From contig NZ_AP027728.1 in the NCBI RefSeq assembly GCF_030296555.1, forward strand, positions 1,798,001 to 1,862,000: a stretch of 64,000 bases of DNA, given 5' to 3'. The number at the start of each line of letters is the position of its first letter. The first letter of the stretch is position 1. Position numbers and translations under genes: made by a program. Origin of the DNA: Microbacterium suwonense (GTDB taxonomy: Bacteria; Actinomycetota; Actinomycetes; Actinomycetales; Microbacteriaceae). Under the pieces are notes generated by a model. The model ran no database searches. It was not told the DNA's origin and saw nothing but the letters and a program-made list of their open reading frames with translations. Shown here piece by piece: positions 44,923 through 54,413 of this stretch.

Positions 44923-46284
44923 TCAGTTTCGCGCCCCGGCGAGCGACAGGGCGCCGAGGACGTTGCCCTGGAACTCCGTCTTCTCACGGACAGAGCCGTA
45001 CGGATCCTCGAACTTCGATTCCCACAGCGCGTTGAGCGCATCCAGGCCGCCGTCCGATTCGAGTGCGGTCTGGTACGCCTCGGGCCATGCCCACCCGGCC
45101 GGCTGCTCCGTCGGGTTGACGCCCGCAGGCCCCCACTCCGTCTCGGCAGGATTCGGGATGACGCAGTGGTGCGGCGTGATCCAGTCGTCGCCGTTGAGGT
45201 GGCGCGACATCTTCGCGGCATCCCACAGAACCGGCTTGTCTTCTCCGGTGAGCTCGAGCAGCGCGGCTGCCGCGTCGGGCGTGTCGATGATGATCGCGTC
45301 CGTATCGATGAACGTTTCCAGCGGGTTCATCTCCACGCCATTGATGTAGTCGAACAGTCGAACCGCTCCGAGCACGCCCGAGAAGGCGATGAGACCCGCG
45401 GACGTCGCAACGATGCGGTCCTCCTTCGCCATCATTGCGAGGAACCCGGGATCGCCATCCATGCCGCACAGCAGAGCAGTGGTGTTGCGAGCCGCCTTGA
45501 GCGCCGCAAGCGCGCCAAGCGCGACGCCATCGTTCAGGCAGAGGACGAACTTGACATCCGGGTTGGAGGGCAGCAGAGTCTCCAACGCTGTTTGCGCTTT
45601 AGTGATGTCCCAGTCGGTGTACGCGTTGGCAACCAGCTTGACATCGGGGAACTCCTCGATCGCCTTCATCGCTCCGAAGCGACGCGCGGTCTCCGACAGC
45701 CCGCCCTTGGGGCCGCCGAGCAGGATCAGATCACCGGCGCCGCCACCGCGCTCGAGCAGGATCTTCGTGACGACGTACGACTCGTCCGCGAACGGCCCAC
45801 CGACGTTGCCGAGGAAGTGCCCGTCGAACTTGGGGTCCGCAGGCGAGAACCAGGGCAGCCGGTTAGAGAGGTTCTGGTACGCGATGCCGTCGTCCGCGAG
45901 AACCTTCGCATACCGATCGATGCTCGCATCTGCGACGAGGTAATTGAAGACGCCCTTGACCTCGAGTGCGCGGAACTGCTGCGCCTGAGACAGCGCCTTC
46001 TGCATGTCGCCATCGTGCGAGGTGAACGAGTTCCGAGCACCCAGGGCCGCTGCGGCTGCCGCGAAAGCACGGTCCGTTGAGTCGAACGCGGGAACGTTGG
46101 CGATCAAGTGGTCCATGAGTAGTGGCCCGTTCGCAGCGCCGCCTCCGGATGAGCCTGCACTCCCGCCGGCTCCTGTCGTGGCGCACGAGGCGAGAAGCCC
46201 TGCGCCGAGGGCGGTGATGCCGGCGACGCCGGCGATCCGGAAGACGTCTCTGCGTGAGAAGTCTCGCGGTGAGATGGGATTCAT
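44923..46284 (-). CDS. ABC transporter substrate-binding lipoprotein (sugar-type, Tat signal)
   Basis: 453-residue binding protein with a twin-arginine lipoprotein signal (FSRRDVFRIAGVAG, hydrophobic core, lipobox LLASC). The mature domain is a periplasmic-binding-protein type I fold (Peripla_BP_4-like: LILLGGPKGG, VKFVLCLNDGVALGALAAL). A C-terminal extension of about 100 residues, rich in Trp and Pro, is longer than in ribose-binding proteins and may adapt the pocket. ATG at 46284 follows AAAGGAG. Partner of the RbsA- and RbsC-type proteins downstream. Confidence 0.9.
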   Translation of the reverse strand: MNPISPRDFSRRDVFRIAGVAGITALGAGLLASCATTGAGGSAGSSGGGAANGPLLMDHLIANVPAFDSTDRAFAAAAAALGARNSFTSHDGDMQKALSQAQQFRALEVKGVFNYLVADASIDRYAKVLADDGIAYQNLSNRLPWFSPADPKFDGHFLGNVGGPFADESYVVTKILLERGGGAGDLILLGGPKGGLSETARRFGAMKAIEEFPDVKLVANAYTDWDITKAQTALETLLPSNPDVKFVLCLNDGVALGALAALKAARNTTALLCGMDGDPGFLAMMAKEDRIVATSAGLIAFSGVLGAVRLFDYINGVEMNPLETFIDTDAIIIDTPDAAAALLELTGEDKPVLWDAAKMSRHLNGDDWITPHHCVIPNPAETEWGPAGVNPTEQPAGWAWPEAYQTALESDGGLDALNALWESKFEDPYGSVREKTEFQGNVLGALSLAGARN

Positions 46285-46343
46285 AACAAACTCCTTTGTT
46301 GTCATCAATGATGTGAGACGGGCGTTCGGGTCGCGCGTCCGGT

Positions 46344-46365
46344 GCGGCCTCGACGTCGAGGCCGC
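46344..46365 (-). terminator. Intra-operon palindromic hairpin
   Basis: A perfect 22-base palindrome, with half-site GCGGCCTCGAC, lies between the stop of the upstream SDR (46383) and the binding-protein gene. It could partly terminate transcription, or protect the 3' end of the upstream mRNA or the 5' end of the binding-protein mRNA. Confidence 0.55.
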
Positions 46366-46382
46366 AGGTCCCGCTGGGTTCG

Positions 46383-47153
46383 CTACTTGGCGACGAACCC
46401 TCCGTCGACCGGCAGCGCTACACCGGTGATGAAGCTCGCCCGATCGCTGGCGAGGAACAGCGCCGCGTTCGCGATCTCCTCGGGCCGGCCCCGGCGGCCG
46501 AGCGGGATGTCGTTCTCGACCCAGTTATTCAGCCGCTGATCCAGGTTCTCGGTCGTCTCACGAGACCAGAACTGGGGCAGCATCGGGGTGTCGATCGGCC
46601 CAGGGCAGATCACGTTGACGCGAATCTTGGGGGCCAGCGAGAGCGCGAGCGCCTTCGCGTACATCACGACGCCGCCCTTGGCGAGCGAGTAGAGCGGGCT
46701 CAGCCCCGAGCCGACGAGCCCTGCGGTCGACGCAGTGAACAGAATCGACCCGGTGTGCTCGGACTTCTGCAGCAGCGGAATGCTCTGCTGTGCGACGAAG
46801 TAGGAACCCGTCATGTTGACGCCGATAGAGAAGTCGTACTGCTCGATGCTCACTTCGTGGCCGGTGGCACCGGGCGTTCCGGCGTTCGCGTAGACGATGT
46901 CCAACTTGCCGAACTGTCGATCGATGTCATCGATCACGGCCTGGATACGGCTCACGTCCGTGACATCCATCGCCACGGCGATCGCAGAGTTTCCGGCAGC
47001 CTCGATCTCGCTGACCACGGCCTGCGCGCCCTCGATGTTGAGGTCTGCCACGACGACCGTGGCGCCTTCCTGAGCCATCAGCAGTGCGCTCGCACGCCCC
47101 ATGCCCGACGCTGCGCCCGTGATGAGTGCAATCCTGCCGTCGAGTTCCTTCAT
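46383..47153 (-). CDS. SDR family oxidoreductase
   Basis: 256-residue classical SDR. TGAASGMGRASA binds the cofactor, and ADLN at the end of strand 2 (acidic Asp) favours NAD. ANAGTPG, Ser in FTASTAG and YSLAKGG form the active site. PGPIDTPMLP and the end FITGVALPVDGGFVAK are standard. It could oxidise a hydroxylated ring to the ketone in the island pathway. AAGGAGG precedes the ATG at 47153. It lies between the aldehyde dehydrogenase and binding-protein genes. Confidence 0.9.
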   Translation of the reverse strand: MKELDGRIALITGAASGMGRASALLMAQEGATVVVADLNIEGAQAVVSEIEAAGNSAIAVAMDVTDVSRIQAVIDDIDRQFGKLDIVYANAGTPGATGHEVSIEQYDFSIGVNMTGSYFVAQQSIPLLQKSEHTGSILFTASTAGLVGSGLSPLYSLAKGGVVMYAKALALSLAPKIRVNVICPGPIDTPMLPQFWSRETTENLDQRLNNWVENDIPLGRRGRPEEIANAALFLASDRASFITGVALPVDGGFVAK

Positions 47154-47188
47154 CTGATCCTCCTTGATCCGGACGCGTCGTAGTCGCG

Positions 47189-48691
<1,503 letters not shown>

Positions 48692-48822
48692 GTCAGAGAC
48701 ACTACATGATCCATGCAATTCAAGACAACTATCGTGTTCATGAATATAGATTGATGAGCGGCGGGGACCCGCACTATGATTAGCATGAAAGCTACGAACG
48801 CAGAACTAGGATTGAGGTTGCA
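48692..48822. promoter_or_regulatory. Divergent promoter region of ALDH operon and gntR
   Basis: AT-rich 131-bp gap. TTCATGAA (48737-48744) is a palindrome inside GTTCATGAATA, similar to GTTCATGATAA in front of the ferredoxin reductase gene. On the minus strand TTGTCT-N16-TGTAGT is a plausible promoter ending close to the ALDH start. The FadR-type regulator encoded here is the obvious candidate binder. Confidence 0.5.
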
Positions 48823-49623
48823 GTGACAATTACGTCCCGAGCAGATTCCGCCAGTCCGCCTGCCGCTCGGTCGGATTGGTCCCTTACTGCCACATCAGGC
48901 GCCCTAGGTCGGCAAGTGAAGACAGCGGAACGCGTCGCCTCGGCTATCGTCACGATGATTGCCGACACCCGGATGCAACCTGGCGACCGACTGCCCAATG
49001 AGTCGGAGATGCTTGAGCAATTCGGCGTCGGCCGCGGCTCACTCCGCGAAGCGCTGCGCATCCTCGAGATCTACGGCCTCATCAATCTAAAGTCAGGTCC
49101 GGGCGGCGGACCGGTGCTGCTCAATGTCGAACCGGGTGACGTGAGTCGCAGCTTCTCCCTCTATCTCCACCTTCGTGGTGCGACCATACAGGAGCTCGCA
49201 GATACGCGCTTGATACTTGACCCTCTGGCTGCTCGAATGGCTGCCGAGTCGATCACGCCCGAATCAGCGGCGCTCCTGCGGTCCACCCTGGAGCGCGAAG
49301 CAGAGTCGATCGGACAGAACCAGTCGGTGTTTTTCGCGGCGAACGACGTTCACTACGTCCTGGCGACAATGACCGGAAACCGAGTGTTCGATTTGGTCGC
49401 CACCGCACTGAAAGAGATGTATACGTCGCGGCTAGCCTTCACGGCGTTGGGTGAACGAGTGGCGCGACCTGAGGTGCACAACGACCACAAGCTGATCGGG
49501 GAGGCCGTTCTCGATGGCGACGCGGACCGGGCGGAGGAGCTTATGCGCGATCACCTCATATCCAGCCTCGGAAAAGCTCTGGAGTCCCCAGGATTTGCAG
49601 CGAGCACGATCGGCTGGGCCTGA
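48823..49623 (+). CDS. GntR family regulator, FadR/FCD type
   Basis: 266-residue regulator. After a 30-residue variable N terminus comes the winged HTH (RVASAIVTMIADTRMQPGDRLPNESEMLEQFGVGRGSLREALRILEIYGLI), then an all-helical FCD ligand domain (LADTRLILDPLAARMAAE, NDVHYVLATMTGNRVFDLV, DHKLIGEAVLDGDADRAEELMRDHLI) with the usual metal-binding Asp/His residues. Such proteins sense carboxylic acids and usually repress their own catabolic genes. It is at the end of the island and divergent from its longest operon, so it is the likely island regulator. GTG start. Confidence 0.92.
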   Translation: MTITSRADSASPPAARSDWSLTATSGALGRQVKTAERVASAIVTMIADTRMQPGDRLPNESEMLEQFGVGRGSLREALRILEIYGLINLKSGPGGGPVLLNVEPGDVSRSFSLYLHLRGATIQELADTRLILDPLAARMAAESITPESAALLRSTLEREAESIGQNQSVFFAANDVHYVLATMTGNRVFDLVATALKEMYTSRLAFTALGERVARPEVHNDHKLIGEAVLDGDADRAEELMRDHLISSLGKALESPGFAASTIGWA

Positions 49624-49883
49624 GCTCAAGGGTTGAGGATCGTCGACCACCACGTTCCGGGCAGTCGGCGTTACCAGCCGCCATGACTTAAGTGGTCAAT
49701 CCCGAGGGCGTCGGCTGGGCGTTCAGGCTTGAAGCCGGCTCCACCTCTGCATCCGCAACTGCTGCGGCCCGCGGCGGAGAGGGCACGTATACCTTCGAAG
49801 GCGTCTGCACTATCGCACCTGAGGACACACTCGCTGTGGACGAGGACGTCGGTGTCGGGTTCAGCGGGCGATCGAAGCGACTA
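49624..49883. other. Gap between regulator and IS remnant
   Basis: 260 bases with no supported gene. Both strands stay open for about 60 codons; the minus-strand reading is Pro/Ser/Thr-rich and ends at 49688, which might be the tail of a secreted protein cut by the insertion sequence. I cannot support this further. Confidence 0.3.
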
Positions 49884-50417
49884 GGCCGTGTTGCTAAAGC
49901 TGTTTCGCTCCCGCGTGCGTGAGTCTGGATGTTGTGTCGCGTGATGTGATTTCTGACGAGGCTTGGGCTGTGATCGGGCCGTTGTTCCCGCACGCGAAGG
50001 TCACTGGGCGGCCGCCTGAGGATCGTCGCACGGTGGTCGAGGCGACCGCGTGGCGGTTCCGGACCGGGGCGCCATGGCGGGACGTACCGGAGCGGTTCGG
50101 GAACTGGAACACGATCTACAAGAACTTCAACCGGTGGGTGGACGCCGCGGTCTGCGCGAAGGTGCTGGAGAAGACCCAGTCTCTCGCACAGCAGGCCGGG
50201 GACCTGGACTGGGGGACCTCGATCGACTCCACGATCGTGCGCGTGCACCAGCACGGCGCCACCCTCCCGCGCACCACAGCGGGCTCACCTGAGATGCAGG
50301 AAAATCGGGGCGGAGCCGCCTGATCACGCGATCGGCCGCTCCCGCGGCGGGCTGACGACGAAGAACCACCTCGTCTGCGACGGGAAGGGTCGTGCTCTCG
50401 CGTTCGCTCTGGAGCCT
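49884..50417 (+). mobile_element. Truncated IS5-family insertion sequence with transposase
   Basis: A left-end sequence GGCCGTGTTGCTAAAG (about 49884-49899) precedes a transposase frame starting GTG 49919. ISDEAWAVIGPLFP, GRPPEDRRTVVEATAWRFRTGAPWRDVPERFGNWNTIYKNFNRW and DSTIVRVHQHGA (first catalytic Asp) identify the IS5/IS427-type DDE transposase orfA, ending at 50323. The second frame continues with HAIGRSRGGLTTKNHLVCDGKG, as in two-frame IS5 elements, but stops matching after LAFALEP near 50417. The C-terminal catalytic part and right end are missing, so it is inactive. Confidence 0.85.
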
Positions 50418-50423
50418 GTCGGC

Positions 50424-50590
50424 GATGCCGGCCCGTTCACGTTCGTCGCCGACGCCCACAATGAAAGTCCGAAAAGGCGAACGGGTGATCAACACCGTGG
50501 TGATCGCAACTGGCGTCAACGCCGACGGATGCGACGAGGTTCTCGACCTGCGCGTCGCGACTTCGCCGCCACACACGACCTCAATAGGCA
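50424..50590 (+). pseudogene. IS256-family transposase fragment
   Basis: Immediately after the IS5 remnant, GPFTFVADA and, after a frame change, MKVRKGERVINTVVIATGVNADGCDEVLDLRVATS match the central block of IS256-type transposases (pattern PFTFVAxDAL, KVREGGRV, ATGVNADGYREVLG). Only about 55 codons remain. The abrupt junction with the IS5 piece shows at least two rearrangements at this point. No gene is seen between here and 50707. Confidence 0.7.
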
Positions 50591-50706
50591 TCAGTGATCG
50601 ACTAAGACTCAGCGTCACCCCCACAACTTACCGGCCAACCATGGGCTCAAATCCCTCGCATGTTCGGCCCCGAGCCTGTGCAACTGCAATTGGGGTAGAA
50701 CCCGCG

Positions 50707-51022
50707 TCATATCTCCCCGATCTCCTGCCCGAGCCTTAGATAGATCTCGGTGACCGCCTCATCATTGACGCGGTACCTGACCCACTCCCCGCTTGCGCTC
50801 CGCGCGAGGCGGAACTGCGAGCAGCAGCCCAGCAGCCTCCAGCTCTCCGAGATACGGCACGAGGGTCGACGCCGGCACTTGCAGCGCGTCGGCGACAACT
50901 TTCCGCCCGACGTCCGGGGTCTTCCGCAGCTGGCGGATGATGCCGGCCATCACGCGGTTGCCGAGGATGGCGAGAGGGCCCTCGGCTCCGTCTCCGTCTG
51001 CAGGACGCGAGTATTTCGGCAT
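50707..51022 (-). pseudogene. Small winged-HTH regulator (ArsR-like), frameshifted
   Basis: About 105-residue HTH protein: GNRVMAGIIRQLRKTPDVGRKVVADALQVPASTLVPYLGELEAAGLLLAVP is a winged helix-turn-helix, and the tail RYRVNDEAVTEIYLRLGQEIGEI is a wing plus dimer helix typical of ArsR-type regulators. The tail is in a different frame; the break lies in the CCCC run near 50788. The ATG at 51022 has GGGAGG directly in front, so the start is uncertain. The palindrome at 51091-51113 upstream suggests autoregulation and possible control of the divergent conjugation operon. Confidence 0.65.
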
Positions 51023-51090
51023 CCTCCCATTGTGCTCGTGCTCCGCGGGCGCGTCCAGACTAAGCACACGAATTACCCGTTTACTTTCAG

Positions 51091-51113
51091 ACTGAACGGG
51101 TGTACCGTTCAGT
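51091..51113. promoter_or_regulatory. Perfect inverted-repeat operator
   Basis: ACTGAACGG (51091-51099) and CCGTTCAGT (51105-51113) form a perfect 9-bp inverted repeat with a 5-base spacer, in the 278-bp gap between the HTH gene and the conjugation operon. It is probably the binding site of the adjacent HTH protein. Confidence 0.65.
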
Positions 51114-51300
51114 GCATGTTTGAGAAGGCGCTGCAGGTTCCGCTTCATTTCGGGAGTGGTTCTGTGCGCTTGTCCCCCAAATGGCCTACAGACGTCGTCA
51201 ACCGAACCGGAGTATCGTCCACACCGTCACTGCGGCGCATGCCGGCTCAGTGCAGTCCGCGCATCGTCGCCATCCTGGATCTTCGGGAGGGCTGACCATC

Positions 51301-52035
51301 GTGGCCAGGGAGCGGGAGCGAGGACGCCACCTGCTGTGGGCGTGGATCGGCGGCGCAGTCCTGGTCGCGGGCATCATCGCCATCCTCATCAGCTCGATTC
51401 TGAGCTCTCCCGGCCCGGCACCCACAGCCACCGAGACGGCACCGACGACGACGCCGACGTCCGCACCACCGAGCAACGAACCGTCCGATGTCGTCGACAG
51501 TTCAGTCACGGATCGTGGATGGGTTCCTGAGCCGATCACCACCGACGCGGATGCGTACATCCGCAGTGCGCTCGAGGCAGCGGCGACGTTCGACACCCAG
51601 CTCAGTGACCGTGACGCCTGGCTGACCTACCTCGACACCTGGTTCACTCCCGACACGCGCTACACCTCCGAAGCCGACCGGGAGGATGCGCTCGCTCTGG
51701 TCCGACTCACGATGCGTCAGGCAGTCGTGCTTCCTGAGGACGACTGGAACTCACTCGCAAGCGAGAAAGGCCGCGTCCGCGCCACGGTGAAGGGCGACAT
51801 TGACTACTCGCCGGTGTCCGAGGACCCGACCGGGCTGATGAAGATCGGCACCGTCGACGTCACCCTCACGTTCACCCGCGCGGACAACAACGGCACCGAG
51901 AACTCCTACGACGAGCACGCCCGCGTCAGCGTGCAAGTTCTGTGCGGCGGAGAGACCGTCCCCACACCTGACAGCGACCAGCAGCCCGGCGATTGCAAGA
52001 TCGTCCGCTACTTCTCGGAGCCGATGGAGCCCTGA
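51301..52035 (+). CDS. Conjugation membrane protein, VirB8/TcpC-like
   Basis: 244-residue protein with one N-terminal membrane helix (LLWAWIGGAVLVAGIIAILISSIL), a Pro/Thr-rich linker of about 40 residues, and an extracytoplasmic alpha+beta domain. The topology, and its place as first gene of a conjugation operon, fit VirB8/TcpC-type scaffold proteins, but similarity is not obvious by eye. GTG at 51301 follows GGGAGGG; the open frame extends further upstream without protein-like sequence. Confidence 0.7.
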   Translation: MARERERGRHLLWAWIGGAVLVAGIIAILISSILSSPGPAPTATETAPTTTPTSAPPSNEPSDVVDSSVTDRGWVPEPITTDADAYIRSALEAAATFDTQLSDRDAWLTYLDTWFTPDTRYTSEADREDALALVRLTMRQAVVLPEDDWNSLASEKGRVRATVKGDIDYSPVSEDPTGLMKIGTVDVTLTFTRADNNGTENSYDEHARVSVQVLCGGETVPTPDSDQQPGDCKIVRYFSEPMEP

Positions 52036-52036
52036 C

Positions 52037-52654
52037 GTGGGCGCGCCGCTGCTACTCCTGTCGGGACTCGCGAAAGCGAGGACCGCACGCCGGATAGTGG
52101 TCGCATTCTTCGTCACCGTGCTGCTGGTCGTGCTGGTTGCCTTCAGCCCGCTGATCGTGGTTCCCCTGGCGCTTGCCGGATTCCCTGCCCCCGCTGCGCA
52201 ATCCGCACTTCCTGGCTCGCCACCCGTCACGAGTGGCCAGTGGGGGTATCCGCTGGCTGGTGATTACCGCAAGGGACGCGGGTTCGGACACAACCCCGTC
52301 AGCGGATGCAGCTACTGCTCGACCGAGCACAAGGGCTATGACATGGTGCAGGGCTGCGGAAGCACCGTCTTCGCCGCGGGCGCCGGTGTTGTGATCACTG
52401 CCGGGTCCTACTTCGGCTGGGGCAACACCGTGCGCGTCGACCACGGTGATGGCGTCGAGACCCTCTACGGGCACATGCAATGGGACTCGCTCCGCGTCGC
52501 CGTCGGTCAGCACGTCGACGTCGGGGCTCCACTCGGCGCAGAAGGCAGCACCGGTCATTCCACAGGCTGTCACCTGCACTACGAAGTCCGCCGCCACGGC
52601 GTCGCCATCGACCCGCAACCATTCATGGCCGTGCTCGGCCTGCCGCTGAAGTGA
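52037..52654 (+). CDS. M23 family peptidase of conjugation system
   Basis: 205-residue membrane-anchored LytM-type endopeptidase. One helix (VVAFFVTVLLVVLVAFSPLIVVPLAL) is followed by the peptidase domain with zinc ligands H98 and D102 (HKGYD) and H179/H181 (CHLHYE). It would open peptidoglycan for the transfer channel, as VirB1-type enzymes do. The start GTG is one base after the previous stop. Confidence 0.9.
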   Translation: MGAPLLLLSGLAKARTARRIVVAFFVTVLLVVLVAFSPLIVVPLALAGFPAPAAQSALPGSPPVTSGQWGYPLAGDYRKGRGFGHNPVSGCSYCSTEHKGYDMVQGCGSTVFAAGAGVVITAGSYFGWGNTVRVDHGDGVETLYGHMQWDSLRVAVGQHVDVGAPLGAEGSTGHSTGCHLHYEVRRHGVAIDPQPFMAVLGLPLK

Positions 52655-52671
52655 TCCAAAGGAGAATCATC

Positions 52672-52959
52672 GTGAAGCTGCCATCCGACGTCGACGTCCC
52701 GGATATCAACCCGGACTTCTCAGCCCCGTTCTTCCAGGGCTTTCAACTCATCGCCTCCTATATCCTCGCCGGCGCGATGCTCGTGGTCCTGATCATGCTG
52801 ATCCTCGCCGGCGCCGCACTCGCGTTCCGCGGCCTCGCCTCCGATCGCGTGAGAACGTGGGCCGGCGAGAACATCCTCTGGATCTTCATTGCCGCGGCGA
52901 TCCTGGGCGCAGCCAGCGGCCTGTTCGCCTGGTTCGTGAACTTCGACTTCGGCTTCTGA
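52672..52959 (+). CDS. Small two-helix membrane protein (DUF6112/VirB2-like)
   Basis: 95-residue protein with an N-terminal hydrophilic part of about 20 residues and two helices (LIASYILAGAMLVVLIMLILAGAALAF and ILWIFIAAAILGAASGLFAWFV). Such proteins precede TrbL-like genes in actinobacterial conjugative elements and may be pilin-like. The start is GTG at 52672 behind AAAGGAG. It overlaps the next gene by 1 bp (TGATG). Confidence 0.75.
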   Translation: MKLPSDVDVPDINPDFSAPFFQGFQLIASYILAGAMLVVLIMLILAGAALAFRGLASDRVRTWAGENILWIFIAAAILGAASGLFAWFVNFDFGF

Positions 52960-54413
52960 TGCACACCATCCGCACGGCCACCGCAGGAATCCTCCTGGGA
53001 GTCCTCGCGGTACTGTGCGCGATCGGTCCGGCGGATGCCGCAACGCTGTCATCACCCGCTGCTGCCGTGCAACCGCACACTCAGCTGAACAACGTGAATG
53101 GCGAGTCCTGGTCGGCACCGGCATACCCGGTGACCTGCAACGAGGCCTCCGGCCAAGTCTCGTGCACACCAACGAACCCCAGCGACGTCAAGCCCCAAGC
53201 CTGTTTCGCGAAGGTCCTCATGAGGGGCGCCACTGTCACCGTCTGCACGACCTACGACGGCCACCACGCGGCGATCGTCTCTGCTGGCGGCGTCCCGCTC
53301 CTCGTCGATTACGGGTGCAGTTTCGGGGACGCCGTGTGCGCCACGTTCGAGAACGCCGGACGGGGAATGGCCCTCACGGCGACTTCCGCGATGATGCTGG
53401 TCGCCTCGAGCATGAGGTTCGACACGAGCAGCGTCTTGTGGACGGCCGCCGTGAACGAGTGGTCGTTCTGGCAGTGGGCGGTGCTGGTCGTGCTGTTCGC
53501 GGCCATGGTCTGGTCGATCGCCGCAGCAGTCGTCTCCGGTGACCGTGACGAGCTCGTCGGGGTGATCATCCGGAGCTTCCTCGCGGTTCCTGCCGTGCCA
53601 CTCACGCTATGGATGCTGGGGCATCTGCTCAACTCGGTCGATGACCTCACCTGGTACATCCTCAACCGTGACGGCCCGGCCGTCCTGTTCCGCACGTTGC
53701 AGAAGGTGATGTGGGCTGGCGGACACGCGAACTACTTCTTCGCGTTCCTCATTCACGGGATGTTGCTGCTCTCGATGCTGCTGCTGGTTCTCGTCTTCAC
53801 CTTCCGCAACATCGCGCTGGCCGCGCTGATCACCGTCGGTCCGGTCGCCTGGATGCTGTTCCCGGTCAAGAGCATCGGACCGCAGTGGGTGGTGCGCTAC
53901 GTATCCGCCACGGTCGCGCTGCTGTTGTCGGGTCCGTTGACGATCGGGTTCGTGACGTTGATCATCAACGGGCTCGCCCAGGTGAAGACGATTTGGGATC
54001 CGCAGTCCTGGCCGCTGATGATCGGCCTTGCTCTTGCCGCGTTCGCCCCGTTCGCCGTCTTCGGGTTGTTCAACTTCGTGGGCGCGTCAGCGTCCGACGC
54101 GCTCGGATCACGCCTGGGGTCGGGGGCCGGGCGTGCCGCGTCGGGTGCGGCGCGTTCCGCAGCCCGCCTGCCATCGCGACTCGGGTCGCTGCCGTCTGGA
54201 GTGACACGGGCCGCAGTTCCCGCCCGCGCCGCCGCCCAAGCCGGTTCCACCTCCGCGCGACGCGGCGTCGCCCGACCTGCAGGCACGAGCACTACGGGGT
54301 CGCGGCCGGCAGCATCCGCTTCTTCCGCCGCACCGAAGAAGCCGACCTCGCCCCGTCCGGCGTCACCGCCCACATCCGCACCCGCTCCTAGACCTGAGGG
54401 GAAGCAGTCATGA
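52959..54413 (+). CDS. TrbL/VirB6-like conjugal transfer membrane protein
   Basis: 484-residue polytopic protein. It has a signal peptide (GILLGVLAVLCAIGPADA), an extracytoplasmic Cys-containing region of about 110 residues, five to six membrane helices in the middle, and a long Ala/Ser/Pro/Arg-rich cytoplasmic tail from about residue 380. This layout fits the inner-membrane channel component of type IV secretion systems. It overlaps the next gene by 4 bp. Confidence 0.82.
   Translation: MHTIRTATAGILLGVLAVLCAIGPADAATLSSPAAAVQPHTQLNNVNGESWSAPAYPVTCNEASGQVSCTPTNPSDVKPQACFAKVLMRGATVTVCTTYDGHHAAIVSAGGVPLLVDYGCSFGDAVCATFENAGRGMALTATSAMMLVASSMRFDTSSVLWTAAVNEWSFWQWAVLVVLFAAMVWSIAAAVVSGDRDELVGVIIRSFLAVPAVPLTLWMLGHLLNSVDDLTWYILNRDGPAVLFRTLQKVMWAGGHANYFFAFLIHGMLLLSMLLLVLVFTFRNIALAALITVGPVAWMLFPVKSIGPQWVVRYVSATVALLLSGPLTIGFVTLIINGLAQVKTIWDPQSWPLMIGLALAAFAPFAVFGLFNFVGASASDALGSRLGSGAGRAASGAARSAARLPSRLGSLPSGVTRAAVPARAAAQAGSTSARRGVARPAGTSTTGSRPAASASSAAPKKPTSPRPASPPTSAPAPRPEGKQS

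Noticed and set aside
50050..50292. Alternative frames over the IS5 remnant as small genes
   Set aside because: They are out of frame with the recognisable transposase and show no independent support.
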